This document shows, piece by piece, positions 56,204 through 64,000 of a stretch of DNA of 64,000 nt (positions are counted from its first letter, which is position 1; the number at the start of each line of letters is the position of its first letter). The position numbers and the translations under genes are program-made. The notes under the pieces were generated by a model, which saw nothing but the letters and a program-made list of their open reading frames with translations, ran no database searches and was not told the origin of the DNA. This stretch comes from an uncultured Alphaproteobacteria bacterium (lineage in GTDB: Bacteria > Pseudomonadota > Alphaproteobacteria > RF32 > CAG-239): positions 286,649 through 350,648 of the forward strand of contig CAJTJB010000001.1 of NCBI GenBank assembly GCA_910576955.1, in the 5' to 3' direction.

Positions 56204-57965
56204 CATCAAGTATGAAGAATTAAAACACGCCTCCGACAAATCTGCGTTTCGCTTTTTCTTTGATGCGTGCAAAGGGTTTCGCTGGATATTTCTTTTTGAT
56301 GTAACGTATTCATTTTTGAACAGCTTATCCAAAATTTTGGTAGCGGTAATATTTGCCAAATTGATTGATTATTTCTCCACTGTTTCTATTACGGCGTTTT
56401 CGTGGCAGACGGCGATGCTTTATGTCTGCGAAATATTCGGGCTTTTTCTTTTCACCAACTCTTGCCGATTTATCCGCGAAACGACGGACGAAAAGGCGCG
56501 TTCGCTTATCGGCTGGCGGGCGCAGGAATATGCACTTTCACACATTGCAAAACAGTCTTCTGCTTATTTAAAAGAGCAAAAGTCAGGCGCGCTTGCCCAG
56601 CGGATAAATAACTTTGGCGATAATTGCTGGTCAGTATTTTTATCTTTTCAGCGCATTACCTCGTGTTTCTGGCTGATTATTATTCCGCTTTATATCATCG
56701 GCAAAACCGATTTGGGCATTATGTCGCTGGTGTTGGCGTTTGGCGGTATATCAATTTTGTTTTCCTTTTATGCCTCGAGGCAATCTGCTACAATAAACAA
56801 AGAGGCAGAAAAGGCTGAAACCGCTTTTAACGGCGAGGTAACGGACGCCTTGAGCAATATTTTGCTCATCAAAACCTTTGGTGCGGAACGTCGGGAAAAT
56901 GAAAAACTTAAAAAAGATATTGATGATGTCAACGCGTATAATATCCGTAAAAGCAAGATTGAAAATATTATTCACGGCGGGCAAAAGGCGCTGATTGCCG
57001 TATTTCAAATCACGGTTCTGATTATTTCGCTTAATCTGTGGCATAAAGGAATAATCAAAGCGGCGGATGTTATTTTACTGCTGCTGTTGCTTAATGACTT
57101 CCTGCCGCATTTTTCGCGATTGCTTGTGGATGTAACATTAGTACGCAACCGATTGGCAAAATTGGATTATTCTGTCGCGCTTTTGCAGCAGCCGTTGAGC
57201 GTTATTGAGGCGCAAAACGCGCGAGCGCTTAAAACAGGTAAAGGGAAAATTGAATTTCAAAACATCCGTTTCGGCTATGAAAGCGGCAAAGATGTGTTTA
57301 ATGATTTTAATTTGACAATTAACGCCGGAGAGAAAGTCGGGATTGTCGGGCGTTCGGGCGGCGGAAAGAGTACGCTCATCAATTTGTTGCAGCGAAATTA
57401 TGATGTGTTAGACGGAAAGATTTTAATTGACGGGCAAGATATTAAAGACGTGACACTCGGAAGTTTGAAACGTGCGCTGGCGGTTATTGCGCAAGACAGC
57501 ATTTTATTTCATCGTCCGATTAAGCAAAATATTGCTTTTGGCAACCCGAAAGCGACAATGCGGCAAATCAAAACGGCAGCGCAACAAGCGCAAGCGGATG
57601 AATTTATTACAGAAACGCCGCACGGCTATTTAACCATCACCGGCGAGCGGGGCGTGCAACTTTCGGGAGGACAAAGACAGCGAATCGCTATTGCGCGGGC
57701 GATTTTGAAAAAAGCCCCGATTTTAATTTTGGATGAGGCTACCTCTGCGCTTGATAATGAAACCGAAAACGAAGTAATTGATGCTTTAAATGAGCTGATG
57801 GACGGCAAAACGGTTATTGCGATTACACACCGGCTTTCTACGCATAAAAATATGGACAGGATTATCGTGATTGACAACGGGCAAATCGTGGAAGAAGGAA
57901 CACCTGAAAAGCTGTTGGATAAAAAAGGCAAATTTGCCAAATTGTGGAACTTACAGAAAGGATAG
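56196..57965 (+). CDS. ABC exporter half-transporter, second subunit
   Basis: 589 residues from the ATG at 56196 (CGGAGG just upstream); a longer frame from 56151 is not used. Same layout as the first: six helices (about 20-320), then NBD with GRSGGGKST, LSGGQRQRIAIARAI, ILILDEATSALD and ITHRLST. Both ATP sites look canonical. Followed after 2 bases by a xenobiotic acetyltransferase gene, so export and modification may be linked. Confidence 0.9.
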   Translation: MFNIKYEELKHASDKSAFRFFFDACKGFRWIFLFDVTYSFLNSLSKILVAVIFAKLIDYFSTVSITAFSWQTAMLYVCEIFGLFLFTNSCRFIRETTDEKARSLIGWRAQEYALSHIAKQSSAYLKEQKSGALAQRINNFGDNCWSVFLSFQRITSCFWLIIIPLYIIGKTDLGIMSLVLAFGGISILFSFYASRQSATINKEAEKAETAFNGEVTDALSNILLIKTFGAERRENEKLKKDIDDVNAYNIRKSKIENIIHGGQKALIAVFQITVLIISLNLWHKGIIKAADVILLLLLLNDFLPHFSRLLVDVTLVRNRLAKLDYSVALLQQPLSVIEAQNARALKTGKGKIEFQNIRFGYESGKDVFNDFNLTINAGEKVGIVGRSGGGKSTLINLLQRNYDVLDGKILIDGQDIKDVTLGSLKRALAVIAQDSILFHRPIKQNIAFGNPKATMRQIKTAAQQAQADEFITETPHGYLTITGERGVQLSGGQRQRIAIARAILKKAPILILDEATSALDNETENEVIDALNELMDGKTVIAITHRLSTHKNMDRIIVIDNGQIVEEGTPEKLLDKKGKFAKLWNLQKG

Positions 57966-57967
57966 TT

Positions 57968-58585
57968 ATGGTTAAGCATTGGTCAAAAGTTGAATATCTG
58001 CACGAAAGTGTCAAAAATCCAAACATCATTATTAAAGGTACAAAGAGTTATTACAGTAACGCCTATACGCCCGACTTTGAAAACTATGTCGTGCGTTATC
58101 TCTATGGCGATGAATATTCCCGCTCCCACTTTAAGCCCTTGTGGGAATATGATAAACTTTATATCGGCAACTATGTTTGCATTGGGGCGGAAACGATTAT
58201 TTTGATGGGAGGAAACAATACGCACCGAATGGACTGGTTTGCGTCTTATCCGTTTATGGAAACAATTAAAGAGGCTTATATTGACAAAGGCGACACGATA
58301 ATCGGCGACGGTGTGTGGATCGGGATGCGGGCAATGATTATGCCCGGGGTGCACATCGGCGAAGGAGCGGTTATTGCCGCAAATTCAGTTGTTACCAAAG
58401 ATGTTGAACCTTACACAATTGTTGGCGGCAATCCGGCACAGGTTATAAAAAAACGTTTTGATGACAAGACAATTGCGGAATTATCGGCACTCAAAATTTA
58501 TGACCGCAGCGAGGCTGAAATTGACAAGCTTATTCCTTATCTTTGCAGCAATGATTTGAATGCGCTAAAACAACAGTTGAAGTAA
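57968..58585 (+). CDS. Xenobiotic acyltransferase (XAT/CatB-Vat family)
   Basis: 205 residues from the ATG at 57968 with AAAGGA before it. Left-handed beta-helix hexapeptide pattern (IGDGVWIGMRAMIMPGVHIGEGAVIAANSVV), with the family's catalytic His in GGNNTHRMDWF (about residue 86), and the later VGGNPAQVIKKRF. Family members acetylate chloramphenicol or streptogramin A, but many others have unknown substrates. It is the third gene of the exporter operon. Confidence 0.85.
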   Translation: MVKHWSKVEYLHESVKNPNIIIKGTKSYYSNAYTPDFENYVVRYLYGDEYSRSHFKPLWEYDKLYIGNYVCIGAETIILMGGNNTHRMDWFASYPFMETIKEAYIDKGDTIIGDGVWIGMRAMIMPGVHIGEGAVIAANSVVTKDVEPYTIVGGNPAQVIKKRFDDKTIAELSALKIYDRSEAEIDKLIPYLCSNDLNALKQQLK

Positions 58586-58598
58586 TGCGTTGTTTTAC

Positions 58599-58637
58599 TT
58601 GACTGCCGATAAAAAACTTATAGGATATGGGGTATAT
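58599..58637 (+). promoter_or_regulatory. csoR promoter with candidate CsoR operator
   Basis: -35 TTGACT (58599-58604) and -10 TAGGAT (58621-58626) lie in front of csoR. The 20-bp site TTATAGG-ATATGG-GGTATAT (58618-58637) overlaps the -10 and matches the operator before the P-type ATPase (58967-58986) in length and in the right half. This suggests autoregulation. Confidence 0.6.
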
Positions 58638-58650
58638 TAAGGAGGTAAAT

Positions 58651-58923
58651 ATGAACCATTGTATAGATTCAAAAGCATTGCATAACCGCTTAAACCGTAT
58701 TATGGGGCAAATTAACGCCATCAGCCGGATGGTGGACGACGGAACGCCGTGTGAAGAAGTATTATCGCAAATCAATGCGGCAAAATCTGCGTTGCACAAA
58801 GCCGGACAGATGGTGCTTGAAGGGCATTTAAATTGTTGCGTGCGCGAAGGCATTCAGCACGGCAATGCAGACGAAACCATTCAAAAATTTGCCAAAGCAA
58901 TCGAGCGATTTTCGAATATTTGA
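58651..58923 (+). CDS. csoR: CsoR-family copper-sensing repressor
   Basis: 90 residues from the ATG at 58651 (AAGGAGGT just before it). It is all helical in the DUF156/CsoR pattern (LHNRLNRIMGQINAISRMVDDG, KSALHKAGQMVLEGHLNCC). Metal-binding residues are Cys34, His59 and Cys63, the C-H-C set of copper-sensing CsoR, not the H-C-H-H of nickel RcnR. It lies directly upstream of a P-type ATPase gene with a similar operator, so it most likely represses both. Confidence 0.88.
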   Translation: MNHCIDSKALHNRLNRIMGQINAISRMVDDGTPCEEVLSQINAAKSALHKAGQMVLEGHLNCCVREGIQHGNADETIQKFAKAIERFSNI

Positions 58924-58960
58924 GTTTAGAACATATTTTTTGCCTGTATTGTTTTTTCAC

Positions 58961-58987
58961 TTGACATTATACCATATAGGGTATAAT
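58961..58987 (+). promoter_or_regulatory. P-type ATPase promoter with CsoR operator palindrome
   Basis: TTATACC-ATATAG-GGTATAA (58967-58986) is a perfect 7+7 bp palindrome between -35 TTGACA (58961-58966) and a TATAAT-like -10 (58982-58987). The shape fits a repressor site in the core promoter. Confidence 0.75.
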
Positions 58988-59023
58988 GTATAATAAGAAA
59001 AAATTTATAGATGAGGGTTTAAT

Positions 59024-60880
59024 ATGATTAAAAAAATGATAGAATTTTTATCCGGCGGAAAAATGACGATTTTATCGGCAGTTTTTTTGCTTATTAGTTT
59101 AGGGTTTATGTTTTATGGCGTTGAGCCTGCTTTTAATCCTGCTTGGCTTACGGTTTTCATTTCCGGCACACCGATTGTTTATAAAGCATTTTACAAGCTT
59201 ATTTATTGCCGATGCATTTCTTCCCCGCTTTTAATTACAACTGCCATGATTGCGGCGATTATTATCGGCGAATTATTTGCAGCCGGAGAAGTTGCGCTGA
59301 TTATGGCTATCGGCGAACTTTTGGAAGATGCAACAGTGGACAAGGCGAAACGCGGTTTGGGGCGTTTGCTTGAACTTACGCCGACAACAGCGCATAAAGT
59401 TTTTGCCAACGGCAAAGAAGAAACTGTTATGCTTAAAGACATTCAAAAAGGTGACATCTTACGCGTGCTTGCTGGCGAAACCATCCCGGCGGACGGGGTT
59501 ATCGTGAAAGGCTCAACATCCATTAACCAAGCCACACTAACCGGCGAATCGTTACCCGTTGACAAGACTGTCGGCGATGCCGTGATGGCCGGTACGGTAA
59601 ACTATTATGGTGTTATAGAAATGCAGGTTGAGAATGTTCAAAACACTTATCTGCAAAAAATGATTAATCTGGTTAAAAAAGCCGAAAACGAAAAAGCACC
59701 GACACAAAAAATCGTGGATAAATGGGCGGCAATTCTCGTTCCCTCGGCGCTGGGCGTTGCGGTTTTGACATATTTCTTTACCGGTGAAATTATCCGCGCC
59801 GTAACGGTTTTGGTGGTTTTCTGCCCATGCGCTCTCGTCCTTGCCACGCCAACCTCAATTATGGCAGCAATCGGACAAGCGGCAAAGCGCGGCGTGTTGA
59901 TTAAATCCGGCGCGGCACTTGAGGAAATGGGGCGGGTTGACACAGCTGTTTTTGATAAAACCGGAACGCTGACAACCGGAGAAATTGTTGTATCTGATGT
60001 TATTGCAGTTGCGGAAAATATGACGGCTGAAAATGTATTACGCTTTGCCGCCAGCATTGAAAAATATTCCGAACATACATTAGCAAAAGCGATTGTTCGC
60101 AAAGCCGCTACCGACAAGGTTAAATTATATGATATTGATGCATTCAAAATGTATGCCGGAAAAGGTGTCTGCGGCAAGATTGACACACATTCTCTTATTG
60201 CCGGTAACTTAAATTTTGTTCAAGAATCCGGCGTTGCTGTTAATGAAACCGCACAAAAGGCTATTCAGAAAATCAGCAAGCAAGGAAAAGCATTGGTTCT
60301 TGTTGCCTATGACAAGCAAATCTCGGGCATTATCGCACTTGCTGACACAATTCGGCACGAAACGACCACAACACTTGCGGCGTTAGAACAGCAAAGTGTC
60401 AACACCTTATTATTAACGGGTGACAACAGCACTACTGCCATGCAGTTTGCCCAGACAGCCGGTATTCGAAACGTATTTGCCGACCTATTGCCTGATGATA
60501 AAGTTGAGAAGATTATATCCTTGCAAAAAGACGGTCATATTGTTTGTATGACGGGTGACGGAGTGAATGATGCACCGGCTCTTAAAACGGCAAATGTTGG
60601 CGTCGCGATGGGAAATATCGGCAGTGACATCGCCATTGACGCGGCTGATATTGCTTTAATCAATGACAGCATTGAAAGCGTTCCCTATCTTAAAAAGCTA
60701 TCGTTACTCACCGTCAAAACAATTAAAACCAATATCACAATTTCGATGACGCTTAACTTTTTGGGGATTGCCCTTTCCGTCAGCGGCATATTAACACCGG
60801 TTACCGGCGCGATTATGCATAATCTCGGGTCTGTTTTGGTCGTTTTAAACGCAGCAAGACTATACGACCGCGATATTTAA
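59024..60880 (+). CDS. Heavy-metal P1B-type ATPase
   Basis: 618 residues. The protein starts directly with membrane helices and has no N-terminal HMA metal-binding domain. Further motifs: TGES (actuator, about residue 172), CPC (about 267-269) in the metal-path helix, DKTGT (Asp about 311), and GDGVND (about 511). The nucleotide-domain dipeptide HP is replaced by HT in SEHTLAK (about residue 349). The last helix has HNLGSVLVVLNAARL. CPC plus the CsoR neighbour favour Cu(I) export, but the last helix is more like Zn/Cd pumps, so the metal is uncertain. Confidence 0.88.
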   Translation: MIKKMIEFLSGGKMTILSAVFLLISLGFMFYGVEPAFNPAWLTVFISGTPIVYKAFYKLIYCRCISSPLLITTAMIAAIIIGELFAAGEVALIMAIGELLEDATVDKAKRGLGRLLELTPTTAHKVFANGKEETVMLKDIQKGDILRVLAGETIPADGVIVKGSTSINQATLTGESLPVDKTVGDAVMAGTVNYYGVIEMQVENVQNTYLQKMINLVKKAENEKAPTQKIVDKWAAILVPSALGVAVLTYFFTGEIIRAVTVLVVFCPCALVLATPTSIMAAIGQAAKRGVLIKSGAALEEMGRVDTAVFDKTGTLTTGEIVVSDVIAVAENMTAENVLRFAASIEKYSEHTLAKAIVRKAATDKVKLYDIDAFKMYAGKGVCGKIDTHSLIAGNLNFVQESGVAVNETAQKAIQKISKQGKALVLVAYDKQISGIIALADTIRHETTTTLAALEQQSVNTLLLTGDNSTTAMQFAQTAGIRNVFADLLPDDKVEKIISLQKDGHIVCMTGDGVNDAPALKTANVGVAMGNIGSDIAIDAADIALINDSIESVPYLKKLSLLTVKTIKTNITISMTLNFLGIALSVSGILTPVTGAIMHNLGSVLVVLNAARLYDRDI

Positions 60881-61275
60881 TTACCGTTTAAGATGTTCCG
60901 GATTTTTGCTATCTCGGCATCAGCAGACGGATTTGCAACCCATAGCTCCTCCAAATTCAGCCCCTGCGTTTGGAGGAGTTGTTTTATATTTTCTTCAATT
61001 TCTTCTGAAAATAAAGGTTTTGAAAGAATGCCGAGAATTCCCGCCATCAGAGCTTTAATGTCACTTAATGACAATGTTTTCTCTTGTGTTTGCAAAAGTT
61101 GTCTTTTCCCGTGTGCAATTCGAAGCGCATTAAGATAGAGCGCAACTGCCGTATTGGTTATTTTTTGGCATAATATATGCTTTGAATCGGTATCATCTAA
61201 AAGTCCGGCGATGGTATAACGTTCAATTGCAGTTTTGGCATTTGATACTTCTGATAAAAGTTCTGAATTTTTCAT
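60877..61275 (-). CDS. Unknown helical protein
   Basis: 132 residues from the ATG at 61275, which follows AGGAGA; an in-frame start at 61299 is less supported. It is predicted mostly helical with two parts (about 1-65 and 70-130). One Cys (SKHILCQKIT). No signal peptide. It overlaps the P-type ATPase end by 4 bases in convergent orientation. I recognise no family. The 269 bases between this start and 61545 are very AT-rich with no feature I can support. Confidence 0.6.
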   Translation of the reverse strand: MKNSELLSEVSNAKTAIERYTIAGLLDDTDSKHILCQKITNTAVALYLNALRIAHGKRQLLQTQEKTLSLSDIKALMAGILGILSKPLFSEEIEENIKQLLQTQGLNLEELWVANPSADAEIAKIRNILNGN

Positions 61276-61544
61276 ATTCTCTCCTGTTTTACTTTTCATA
61301 GGTATAATTTATTGATATTTTACAACCATTGTATACACGTTATATCCTTATTATTTTATTATTTCAATCATTTTATCATATATTTTGCAAAATAATTTAT
61401 TTAATACTTCTAAACCATATATGATATAAGATTTTATTTTGCGATAATGTTATAATAAAGTGTTATTTTGTACAAAAGCATATAATGGTTGATTTCTATT
61501 AGGCGATTATTACAACCTGTTTATTTTTCGAATGGCTAATATTT

Positions 61545-62114
61545 TTACATACATACAGTTTGGTAAATTCGAAAAAGATTCTGCTGCCCTAATGAATTAA
61601 GATGCACTGCATCCATATAGTTTTCCGATAAAGAAAGGCTGGCAAATTTATTAAGTGCATCCAAATAAAATCCTGCATAATCTTCAGCCAGTTTTAACAG
61701 ATTTTGATTAAACATTGCAATTTCATTATTTGATACACTCATCTCGTTTTCTAACCAATCTTGTTTAGGAAATAATTTTTCACGCACAGGCAACAAAGAT
61801 TGTATAAAAATTTTATTGGTTTTTAAATGGGCTATTTCTAAAATTTTTTTATATTTATCAAGCAACATACTCATTGATTCCGTGTCGGAACAATCTACCG
61901 GATGCAATAAATCGTTGATTCCTACTGCAATAATCAGAGTTTGATAATGATTTTTGTCTTCTCTTATTTTTCTCAAAACATCGACAATTTTTTCACCGTT
62001 TTGTGCGTGTTTTATCCCCTTTTTTCTATTTGACAGCATATCAAACCAGCTTATATTTTCGTTGCCATAACCATACGCAATGCTATCTCCGTAAACGCCT
62101 ATTTCATAATTCAT
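61545..62114 (-). CDS. SGNH/GDSL-family hydrolase
   Basis: 189 residues from the ATG at 62114 (AAGGGGA before it). Block I is GVYGDSIAYGYG with the nucleophile Ser11, block III is VGINDLLHP, and block V DAVHLN supplies Asp168 and His171. SGNH enzymes hydrolyse esters on lipids, sugars or peptidoglycan acetyl groups. No signal peptide is present, so it acts in the cytoplasm. Neighbours give no substrate clue. Confidence 0.85.
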   Translation of the reverse strand: MNYEIGVYGDSIAYGYGNENISWFDMLSNRKKGIKHAQNGEKIVDVLRKIREDKNHYQTLIIAVGINDLLHPVDCSDTESMSMLLDKYKKILEIAHLKTNKIFIQSLLPVREKLFPKQDWLENEMSVSNNEIAMFNQNLLKLAEDYAGFYLDALNKFASLSLSENYMDAVHLNSLGQQNLFRIYQTVCM

Positions 62115-62188
62115 CAAATATCCCCTTTGTTATGTATTATAATTTATCAAATCTACGATATAATACAAGCTTTTAATCGTATCAGCTC

Positions 62189-62229
62189 AAAAAAAACTCC
62201 GCCGAAACAGTCTCGGACGGAGTTTTTTC
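62189..62229 (-). terminator. Intrinsic terminator between the SGNH gene and its upstream neighbour
   Basis: Stem ACTCCG / CGGAGT extended by CCGA / TCGG (one bulge), with eight T on the minus strand and six on the plus strand; it ends the 62243-62821 transcript. Confidence 0.9.
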
Positions 62230-62242
62230 TGGATTATATCAA

Positions 62243-62821
62243 TTAACCGATATTTTTAACGCTGACAGCATACCAATCAGGATATTTTTTTCCGGGCACA
62301 AGAACACGGATTGTTGAATTCACAGGGCAGACATTAATATAAATATGTTTTGTGTCATTTGATAATTTATTAAGCGCTGTATCTGACATCGGACAGCTCA
62401 TAAACAAACAATCGGGTTTTTGCGTAATAATTTCCTCAAATTCAGGTAATCTGGGGCATTTCACCACATAATCTCCAGCTTTTCCGACCTCGGTGATTCT
62501 TTCATAAGCAGATAAATCTATCCTGTAGATTTTTTTGCGTATGATTTTATAGCCTTCTAATATGTTTTTTCTAACCTCAAGTAATTCATCTGATGCTTTG
62601 ATAAGCTCATCCCACGAATTAAAGCCTGTCATCTTGGCAATGATGTGCTGCGCTTTCATTAAACTGAAATCATCACAATCGACATTGAAATCAGTCACAA
62701 TGGCATTTACCTCAAAAAATCTCGGGGCAAAAATATAGTTTTCGTCATCTTGCATAAAATCAAGCTTGATGTCATGAAATAAATTTTTGGCTTGGAGTTT
62801 TAAATAAGAAATATTATTCAT
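62243..62821 (-). CDS. Unknown cytoplasmic protein
   Basis: 192 residues from the ATG at 62821 (AAAGGA before it); a longer open frame begins at a TTG at 62890. The early part (LKLQAKNLFHDIKLDF) and the segment KAQHIIAKMTGFNSWDELIKAS resemble a helical module sometimes seen in front of glyoxalase-like proteins; the rest is mixed. Four cysteines include LFMSCPMSD and YINVCPV. A promoter lies about 155 bases upstream, so the 5' leader is long. Family not recognised. Confidence 0.6.
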   Translation of the reverse strand: MNNISYLKLQAKNLFHDIKLDFMQDDENYIFAPRFFEVNAIVTDFNVDCDDFSLMKAQHIIAKMTGFNSWDELIKASDELLEVRKNILEGYKIIRKKIYRIDLSAYERITEVGKAGDYVVKCPRLPEFEEIITQKPDCLFMSCPMSDTALNKLSNDTKHIYINVCPVNSTIRVLVPGKKYPDWYAVSVKNIG

Positions 62822-62974
62822 AATATAATCCTTTTTATTGCCAGAAATTCCCGTCTTAAATTGTTGCGCCCGTACCCTGTTGTCAGACAAAGAACCTCTG
62901 AAGGGTTATATTATCATATGTTGGCTGATGAAATCTTTACACGAGCGAGCCGGCTTGCCAACAAGCACATTGTG

Positions 62975-63003
62975 TGTATACGACAATTTTTTTCTAAAGT
63001 CAA
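62975..63003 (-). promoter_or_regulatory. Sigma70-type promoter for the 62243-62821 gene
   Basis: On the minus strand -35 TTGACT (62998-63003) and -10 TATACA (62975-62980) with a 17-base spacer. The 5' leader of about 147 bases contains a small hairpin GCTTG-TTGG-CAAGC. Confidence 0.6.
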
Positions 63004-63090
63004 GCATTTCGACAAAATTTTAAAAACAAAAAAAGACCTCATTTGCATTTAAAAGATTACTACCGACTGTTTTTTATATATAGTTACATT

Positions 63091-63780
63091 TTATTGTTTG
63101 TCGGTGTCTTTAATTTTTTGCCAGATTATTACATTAGAATAAGGGTCAGGCTCGATACGATAATTGTACCACGGGTTAATGATTGCCGTACTTGGCAAGC
63201 CAATGCTTACGTTATATACATCAACGACCATAGCTACCGGAAGTCCTGCCAAGGATAAGGTTGTCATTTTTATTCCAAATAACGGATCTTCAAATGTTAC
63301 CCGAAGACCTTTCCATAAAGCATAAACAACCGATAAAGTATTTGAGGGTACGAGCAAAACAGCTGCCGGGGCTTCTCCTGTAACTATGAATTCGCCATAT
63401 CCTTTTGCCCACTTTTCGTCCGTTAATTGACTTTTTAATGCAAAATACAAGTCTTCATACCCTTCGCGGCTTAATTTTAGTTTTCTGTCTTTCTGCAAGC
63501 GATTAACTTTTATTTTTGGCAAATGCGCGTATATAGAACATTCCTTTTTATTATCTAAACATTTTTTATCCCAATGAAAATTATGCCCCTTGTCAAATGT
63601 GTATGTTATTCCAGAAGTTGTAATTTCTGCAGGCTCATCATCAACATAAGCTTTAACATTATCGGTAATTTTTAGCCCATAAACAGGGATTAAGGCTTCT
63701 CTCGTATCATAATATTCCGGAATATAACCAATGCATGATGAAAGGATAAGAATGCTCAAAATAATAAAAACTTTTTTCAA
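63091..63780 (-). CDS. Lipoprotein of unknown function
   Basis: 229 residues with a lipoprotein signal (MKKVFIILSILILSSC), lipobox LSSC at Cys16. The mature part is beta-rich with a hydrophobic segment (TTLSLAGLPVAMVVDVYNVSIG, about 175-195), preceded by a PEGA-like stretch (KLKLSREGYEDLYFAL, about 100-115). It could be an outer-membrane lipoprotein with a surface-binding domain. No close family recognised. Confidence 0.7.
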   Translation of the reverse strand: MKKVFIILSILILSSCIGYIPEYYDTREALIPVYGLKITDNVKAYVDDEPAEITTSGITYTFDKGHNFHWDKKCLDNKKECSIYAHLPKIKVNRLQKDRKLKLSREGYEDLYFALKSQLTDEKWAKGYGEFIVTGEAPAAVLLVPSNTLSVVYALWKGLRVTFEDPLFGIKMTTLSLAGLPVAMVVDVYNVSIGLPSTAIINPWYNYRIEPDPYSNVIIWQKIKDTDKQ

Positions 63781-63860
63781 TAAATTTTCCTAATAAAAAA
63801 ATGATAATAAATTTATTTTTTAAATATCATCTTAATTATTAACACCCAGTTAATGCGCTG

Positions 63861-63919
63861 GTGGTATGAGGTGTGTGGTATGAGGTGTGAGGTGTTTTGG
63901 AGTGAGGTGTGTGTGGTTG
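63861..63919. repeat. GT-rich tandem repeat near the window end
   Basis: Two exact copies of a 14-base unit GTGGTATGAGGTGT (63861-63888) are followed by degenerate GAGGTGT and GTGTGG units to about 63919. No gene reads through it. Confidence 0.85.
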
Positions 63920-63929
63920 TGGAATAAAG

Positions 63930-63957
63930 AAAAACCCCACGAGGAGAAGTGGGGTTT
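63930..63957 (-). terminator. Terminator hairpin of a gene beyond the window
   Basis: Stem AAACCCCAC / GTGGGGTTT, followed on the minus strand by a T run. It would end a minus-strand transcript coming from outside the window. Confidence 0.7.
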
Positions 63958-64000
63958 AGGAGGAGGAGAAAGGGATACAGTGATTAGAAGAACTGGCAGC

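Noticed and set aside
62822..63052. Plus-strand open frames of about 60 codons between the unknown gene and the lipoprotein gene
   Set aside because: They overlap a good minus-strand promoter, lack ribosome sites and resemble no family, so they are taken as chance frames.
1..64000. CRISPR array, prophage, insertion sequence or restriction-modification locus
   Set aside because: No regular direct repeats with spacers, transposase, integrase, phage structural or nuclease/methylase pair was seen in the window.

Overview
The window reads as one contiguous stretch of chromosome from an alphaproteobacterium that is AT-rich by eye and has compact operons. Lineage evidence is direct. There is a GcrA cell-cycle regulator, a protein family largely confined to Alphaproteobacteria, with a CcrM-type GANTC site inside its candidate promoter. 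There is a DUF2155 protein beside MlaD-type genes, the alphaproteobacterial order rpoZ-rsh-...-acpS, and the order lptC/lptA-lptB-hpf-ptsN. LPS-transport, Mla, Tol-Pal and outer-membrane barrel genes show a Gram-negative double membrane. A prepilin-like protein and a family of unknown repeat proteins would fit an uncultured host- or gut-associated lineage, but that habitat is inference.

Layout. 1-2 kb: tail of a cadherin-like/He_PIG surface protein and a GT-C type membrane glycosyltransferase. 2-3.7 kb: DUF2155 and two tandem MlaD proteins. 3.9-7.9 kb: Gld-type ABC system (ATPase, permease fused to a GldG-like domain, DUF4340). 7.9-15.4 kb: ettA, rpmJ, acpS, DUF2062, rsh, rpoZ and two unknown secreted proteins. 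15.5-17.8 kb: gcrA, a Rossmann methyltransferase-like gene, mrp. 17.9-26 kb: envelope quality control (hflK, hflC, Do-like protease, holC) and LPS export (kdsD, fused lptC-lptA, lptB), then hpf and ptsN. 26.1-29 kb: an operon of three related proteins of unknown function. 29-36 kb: methyltransferase, ferredoxin, gltX and a MacAB-TolC-type efflux operon. 36-40.7 kb: rsmB, a degenerate MraY/WecA-like membrane protein, a helical-repeat protein and a small outer-membrane barrel. 41-50 kb: ftsK, fabD-fabG, a pilin-like gene and the start of the division cluster (mraZ-rsmH-ftsL-ftsI). 50-53.4 kb: pal-cpoB-tilS, tRNA-Asp and an unknown gene. 53.5-61 kb: an unknown protein, two ABC exporters with a xenobiotic acetyltransferase, and a CsoR-controlled metal P-type ATPase. 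61-64 kb: small accessory genes and a GT-rich tandem repeat.

How the genes work together. Much of the window builds or polices the envelope: lipid traffic (MlaD), LPS export (Lpt), constriction (Pal-CpoB, FtsL/FtsI/FtsK), membrane proteolysis (HflKC, Do-like protease) and efflux. Cell-cycle control may touch several of these: GcrA is encoded here, a GANTC site lies in its own candidate promoter, and the mraZ promoter region carries four 10-bp-phased MraZ-type repeats plus two DnaA-box-like sites.

The strongest candidates for something undescribed are two structured RNA regions of about 190 nt, each ending in an intrinsic terminator just upstream of a surface-protein gene (40716-40905 before the barrel; 45350-45538 before the pilin-like gene), and the three-gene paralog operon at 26140-29038. 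The LptC-LptA fusion and the degenerate GT4 membrane protein are the most unusual protein architectures. All functional calls come from reading the sequence; no database search was run.
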